From an uncultured Oscillospiraceae bacterium (GTDB lineage: Bacteria > Bacillota > Clostridia > Oscillospirales > Acutalibacteraceae): 7,834 bases of DNA. Below are positions 6,257 to 7,834 of the stretch, piece after piece; the first letter of the stretch is position 1; each line of letters opens with the position of its first letter. The notes beneath the pieces are model-generated. The model ran no database searches. It was given only the letters and a program-made list of their open reading frames with translations, and was not told the DNA's origin. The position numbers and the translations under genes are program-made. The stretch covers positions 1 to 7,834 of the forward strand of contig URNF01000104.1 of the NCBI GenBank assembly GCA_900549155.1, given 5' to 3'.

Positions 6257-6280
6257 GTACCGATAAGGGGAGGGATGACG

Positions 6281-6577
6281 ATGCAACAGCATCCGGCGCA
6301 GGAGCAGCGCCCGCCTGAGAACGATATGCCGCACACCCTGCGGCTGGAGGAACGGGAGCGTCTGCAGGTCGGCGGCGTCACCGATGTGGACAGCTTTGAC
6401 GAGGAAACGGTGAAGGTCGCCACCACGCGCGGCATGCTGACGGTGTGCGGCGCGGGGCTGCACATCGAGCAGCTGCAGCTGGACACCGGCGATCTGCGGC
6501 TGGCGGGGCGGGTGGATACGCTGGTATACACCACCCGTGAGACGCGCCGCGGCAAGCTCGGCAGGCTTTTTCGCTGA
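6281..6577 (+). CDS. yabP: Sporulation protein YabP
   Basis: Predicted 98-residue soluble protein of the YabP/YqfC family, needed for sporulation in Bacillus; the biochemical role is unknown. The family core is residues 17-84: HTLRLEERERLQVGGVTDVD, then SFDEETVKVATTRG and LTVCGAGLHIEQLQLDTG, ending DTLVY, predicted to be beta-rich. The first 15 residues are polar and variable. An in-frame ATG at 6275 lies only 1 nt after the Shine-Dalgarno (GGAGG, 6269-6273); the ATG at 6281 has a normal 7-nt gap, so I choose it, at a cost of two residues. The stop is 2 nt before yabQ. A sigma-E-like promoter lies just upstream. Confidence 0.9.
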   Translation: MQQHPAQEQRPPENDMPHTLRLEERERLQVGGVTDVDSFDEETVKVATTRGMLTVCGAGLHIEQLQLDTGDLRLAGRVDTLVYTTRETRRGKLGRLFR

Positions 6578-6579
6578 CA

Positions 6580-7056
6580 ATGGGCGTAACGGGAACGGCG
6601 CAGCTGACCGGTCTTTTCTTTGCGTGCGGGGTGGGATTTCTCATAGGGCTTTACTATGAGCTTTTCCGCACCCTGCGCCTTTTGTTTCCGCCGACCGCGA
6701 AGAGCTGCTTTTTTCAGGACGTGTTTTTTTGCCTGACGGCGGCGGTGGCGGTGTTTTTCTGCCTTTTGGCGATCACGGACGGCGTTTTGTATCTCTATAG
6801 CTTTCTCGGCATCGCCGCAGGCTTTTTTGCCTGCTATTATACGGTCGGCAGGGTGCTGCACGGGCTGCTTGCCGCCGTTTTGCGCACGCTCTACCGCCTT
6901 TGGCATGCGCTTTGCCGCACGGTTTCCCGCCCGTTTGCGGCACTTTGGCGGCGCTTTGCGCCGAAAAGGCGGAAAATGTCGGAAAAAGTGTGTCGCGTTC
7001 CTGAAAAAAGTGCGAATTTTTTGAAAAAACTCTTGAAAAAACCGCCGCGGGTATAG
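6580..7056 (+). CDS. yabQ: Spore cortex biosynthesis protein YabQ
   Basis: Predicted 158-residue integral membrane protein of the YabQ family, which in Bacillus is required for spore cortex formation and acts in the mother cell. Hydrophobic segments lie at about residues 8-26, 45-64 and 68-88, with a possible amphipathic or fourth segment around 92-110. GFLIGLYYELFRTLR (19-33) and the QD pair near 46-47 are typical of the family. The last ~45 residues are very basic and probably cytoplasmic (residues 114-158). The start follows the yabP stop by 2 nt and has no clear Shine-Dalgarno, so translation probably depends on ribosomes finishing yabP. The 3' end contains the promoter for divIC. Confidence 0.87.
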   Translation: MGVTGTAQLTGLFFACGVGFLIGLYYELFRTLRLLFPPTAKSCFFQDVFFCLTAAVAVFFCLLAITDGVLYLYSFLGIAAGFFACYYTVGRVLHGLLAAVLRTLYRLWHALCRTVSRPFAALWRRFAPKRRKMSEKVCRVPEKSANFLKKLLKKPPRV

Positions 7057-7062
7057 TATAGT
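7033..7062 (+). promoter_or_regulatory. Probable sigma-A-type promoter of divIC, inside yabQ
   Basis: The -35 TTGAAA (7033-7038) and -10 TATAGT (7057-7062) have an 18-nt spacer. A second TATAGT overlaps at 7052-7057 because of a TATAG tandem repeat, but its spacing is only 13 nt. The predicted start near 7069 leaves about 27 nt of leader with AAAGGAGG. A-tracts lie just upstream. Confidence 0.6.
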
Positions 7063-7095
7063 ATCCTTGTATAGATGTGTGCAAAGGAGGACTGT

Positions 7096-7392
7096 ATGCG
7101 TATGCGCGCCGCGAAGAACGCAAAAAAGAAAAAAAAGAATATCATTTTGCGTGTCGCGTTCGCTGCGTTTGCGGTCTATGTGGTGGTGCAGATCGTTTCC
7201 CTGCAAATTCAACTGCGCAACAAAAAGCAGGAGATCGAAAAGCTGGACGCCGACATTCAGAAGCAGGAGCTTCTCAATGAAGCACTCAAGGATAAGGTGG
7301 AAAACGCTGACACCTATTTGGCGGAGGGCGCCCGTGAGCAGGGCTACTATCTGCCGGGTGAGCAAATATATAAGGTCGTTCCGGAAAACTGA
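7096..7392 (+). CDS. divIC: Septum formation initiator DivIC/FtsB-like protein
   Basis: Predicted 98-residue bitopic membrane protein of the DivIC/FtsB family, part of the FtsL-DivIC-DivIB divisome subcomplex that helps activate septal peptidoglycan synthesis. The short basic cytoplasmic N-terminus (residues 1-14, with a run of Lys) is followed by one membrane helix (about 16-36), an extracellular coiled coil (about 38-70), and the family's C-terminal AREQGYYLPGEQIY (79-92). The start at 7096 has GGAGG 5 nt upstream; ATG at 7102 is an alternative, and ATG at 7075 lies before the Shine-Dalgarno and is rejected. In Bacillus divIC also sits between yabQ and yabR, which supports DivIC over other FtsB-like names. 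Confidence 0.92.
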   Translation: MRMRAAKNAKKKKKNIILRVAFAAFAVYVVVQIVSLQIQLRNKKQEIEKLDADIQKQELLNEALKDKVENADTYLAEGAREQGYYLPGEQIYKVVPEN

Positions 7393-7413
7393 TTGGGAGG
7401 AAACAAAGCGTTT

Positions 7414-7834
7414 ATGCAGGTGGAAGTTGGAGCAGTTCTTGAGGGGAAAGTCACGGGGATCACGAAATTCGGCGCGTTTGTCGATCTCGGAGAGGGAAAA
7501 ACCGGCATGGTACATATCTCCGAGGTGGCGTCGACATATGTAAAGGAGATCCGTGATTTCATCACAGAGGGACAAACGGTCAAGGTCAAGGTGCTGACGG
7601 TCGGCGAGGACGGGAAAATCAGCCTGTCCATCAAAAAGGCGACGCCGCCCGCGCCGCGTCAGCCGCGTCAACCGGCGGTCTCCCCGGGAAGACCCGGCGA
7701 GTTCGAATGGCGTCCCGCGCACAGCAATGCGGCGGGCAGCTTTGAGGACATGATGTCCCGCTTCAAGCAAACCAGCGATGAAAAAATGTCGGATCTCAAA
7801 AGATCCCTTGATAGCAAGCACGGCGGTTTTTCCC
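7414..7834 (+). CDS. yabR: S1-domain RNA-binding protein YabR, 3' end outside window
   Basis: The frame is open from ATG 7414 to the window end (140 codons seen), so the stop is missing. Residues 1-75 are a single S1 RNA-binding domain: GKVTGITKFGAFVDL, TGMVHISEVA and GKISLSIKKA. A Pro/Arg/Gln-rich linker (76-101) follows, then SFEDMMSRFKQTSDEKMSDL (109-128), the usual C-terminal helix of YabR/general stress protein 13-like proteins. Comparison with Bacillus YabR (about 128 residues) suggests only a few residues are lost. MQVEVG matches the family start, although the best Shine-Dalgarno (GGAGG, 7396-7400) is 13 nt away, longer than usual. The gene is 21 nt after divIC and probably shares its transcript. 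The molecular role of YabR is poorly defined; RNA or ribosome binding is inferred from the domain. Confidence 0.93.
   Translation, partial: MQVEVGAVLEGKVTGITKFGAFVDLGEGKTGMVHISEVASTYVKEIRDFITEGQTVKVKVLTVGEDGKISLSIKKATPPAPRQPRQPAVSPGRPGEFEWRPAHSNAAGSFEDMMSRFKQTSDEKMSDLKRSLDSKHGGFS

Noticed and set aside
5755..7821. A 688-codon open frame on the minus strand covering HU through yabR
   Set aside because: It is antisense to six well-supported genes, crosses terminators and promoters, and its translation is Arg/His/Ala-rich low-complexity with no recognisable domain. Long antisense frames are expected in GC-rich coding DNA.
1..7834. Search for CRISPR, transposon ends, tRNA, riboswitch, toxin-antitoxin or defence genes
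   Set aside because: I saw no regularly spaced repeats, transposase motifs, cloverleaf or known riboswitch core. Intergenic gaps are 2-94 nt and accounted for, so no hidden system is supported.

Overview
The window looks like housekeeping DNA from a GC-rich (by eye about 60%), anaerobic, spore-forming Firmicute of the class Clostridia. An Oscillospirales/Ruminococcaceae-type gut bacterium is the best guess. The evidence is the sporulation genes yabP and yabQ, the order mazG - HU - rqcP - yabP - yabQ - divIC - yabR (the Bacillus yabN-yabO-yabP-yabQ-divIC-yabR block with an HU gene inserted), a HemZ-type radical SAM protein, and strong AGGAGG-type ribosome binding sites. All genes read on the + strand. 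Both end genes are cut by the window edge.

Left block (2-4321) is a tightly packed operon: the C-terminal part of a RelA/SpoT-family (p)ppGpp synthetase/hydrolase, dtd (D-aminoacyl-tRNA deacylase), a glyoxalase-II-like metallo-beta-lactamase-fold hydrolase, hemZ, and a stand-alone uridine-kinase-like P-loop kinase. Neighbouring genes overlap or lie 11-13 nt apart, and no terminator or promoter is visible between them. Transcription presumably starts upstream of the window.

Middle island (4325-4762): a small gene for a helical protein with a C-terminal zinc ribbon. It has its own near-consensus sigma-A-type promoter and a terminator, so it looks monocistronic.

Right block (4774-7834): mazG has a second promoter whose -35 region repeats the same 10-mer as the zinc-ribbon promoter. 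The gene for histone-like HU follows, with a palindrome in its leader and a strong intrinsic terminator after it. Then come rqcP (yabO, an S4 RNA-binding protein of ribosome-associated quality control), yabP and yabQ (sporulation), divIC/ftsB (division septum) and yabR (S1-domain RNA-binding protein, open at the window end). A sigma-E-like promoter lies before yabP, and a separate vegetative-type promoter for divIC lies inside the 3' end of yabQ, next to phased A-tracts. This arrangement would let the sporulation pair be switched on in the mother cell while divIC-yabR stay on during growth.

I found no mobile element, CRISPR array, tRNA, rRNA, riboswitch or defence-like system. No gene-free stretch exceeds 300 bases. 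The least understood item is the zinc-ribbon gene. The other points of interest are regulatory: promoter layout, the HU palindrome, and the sporulation promoter.
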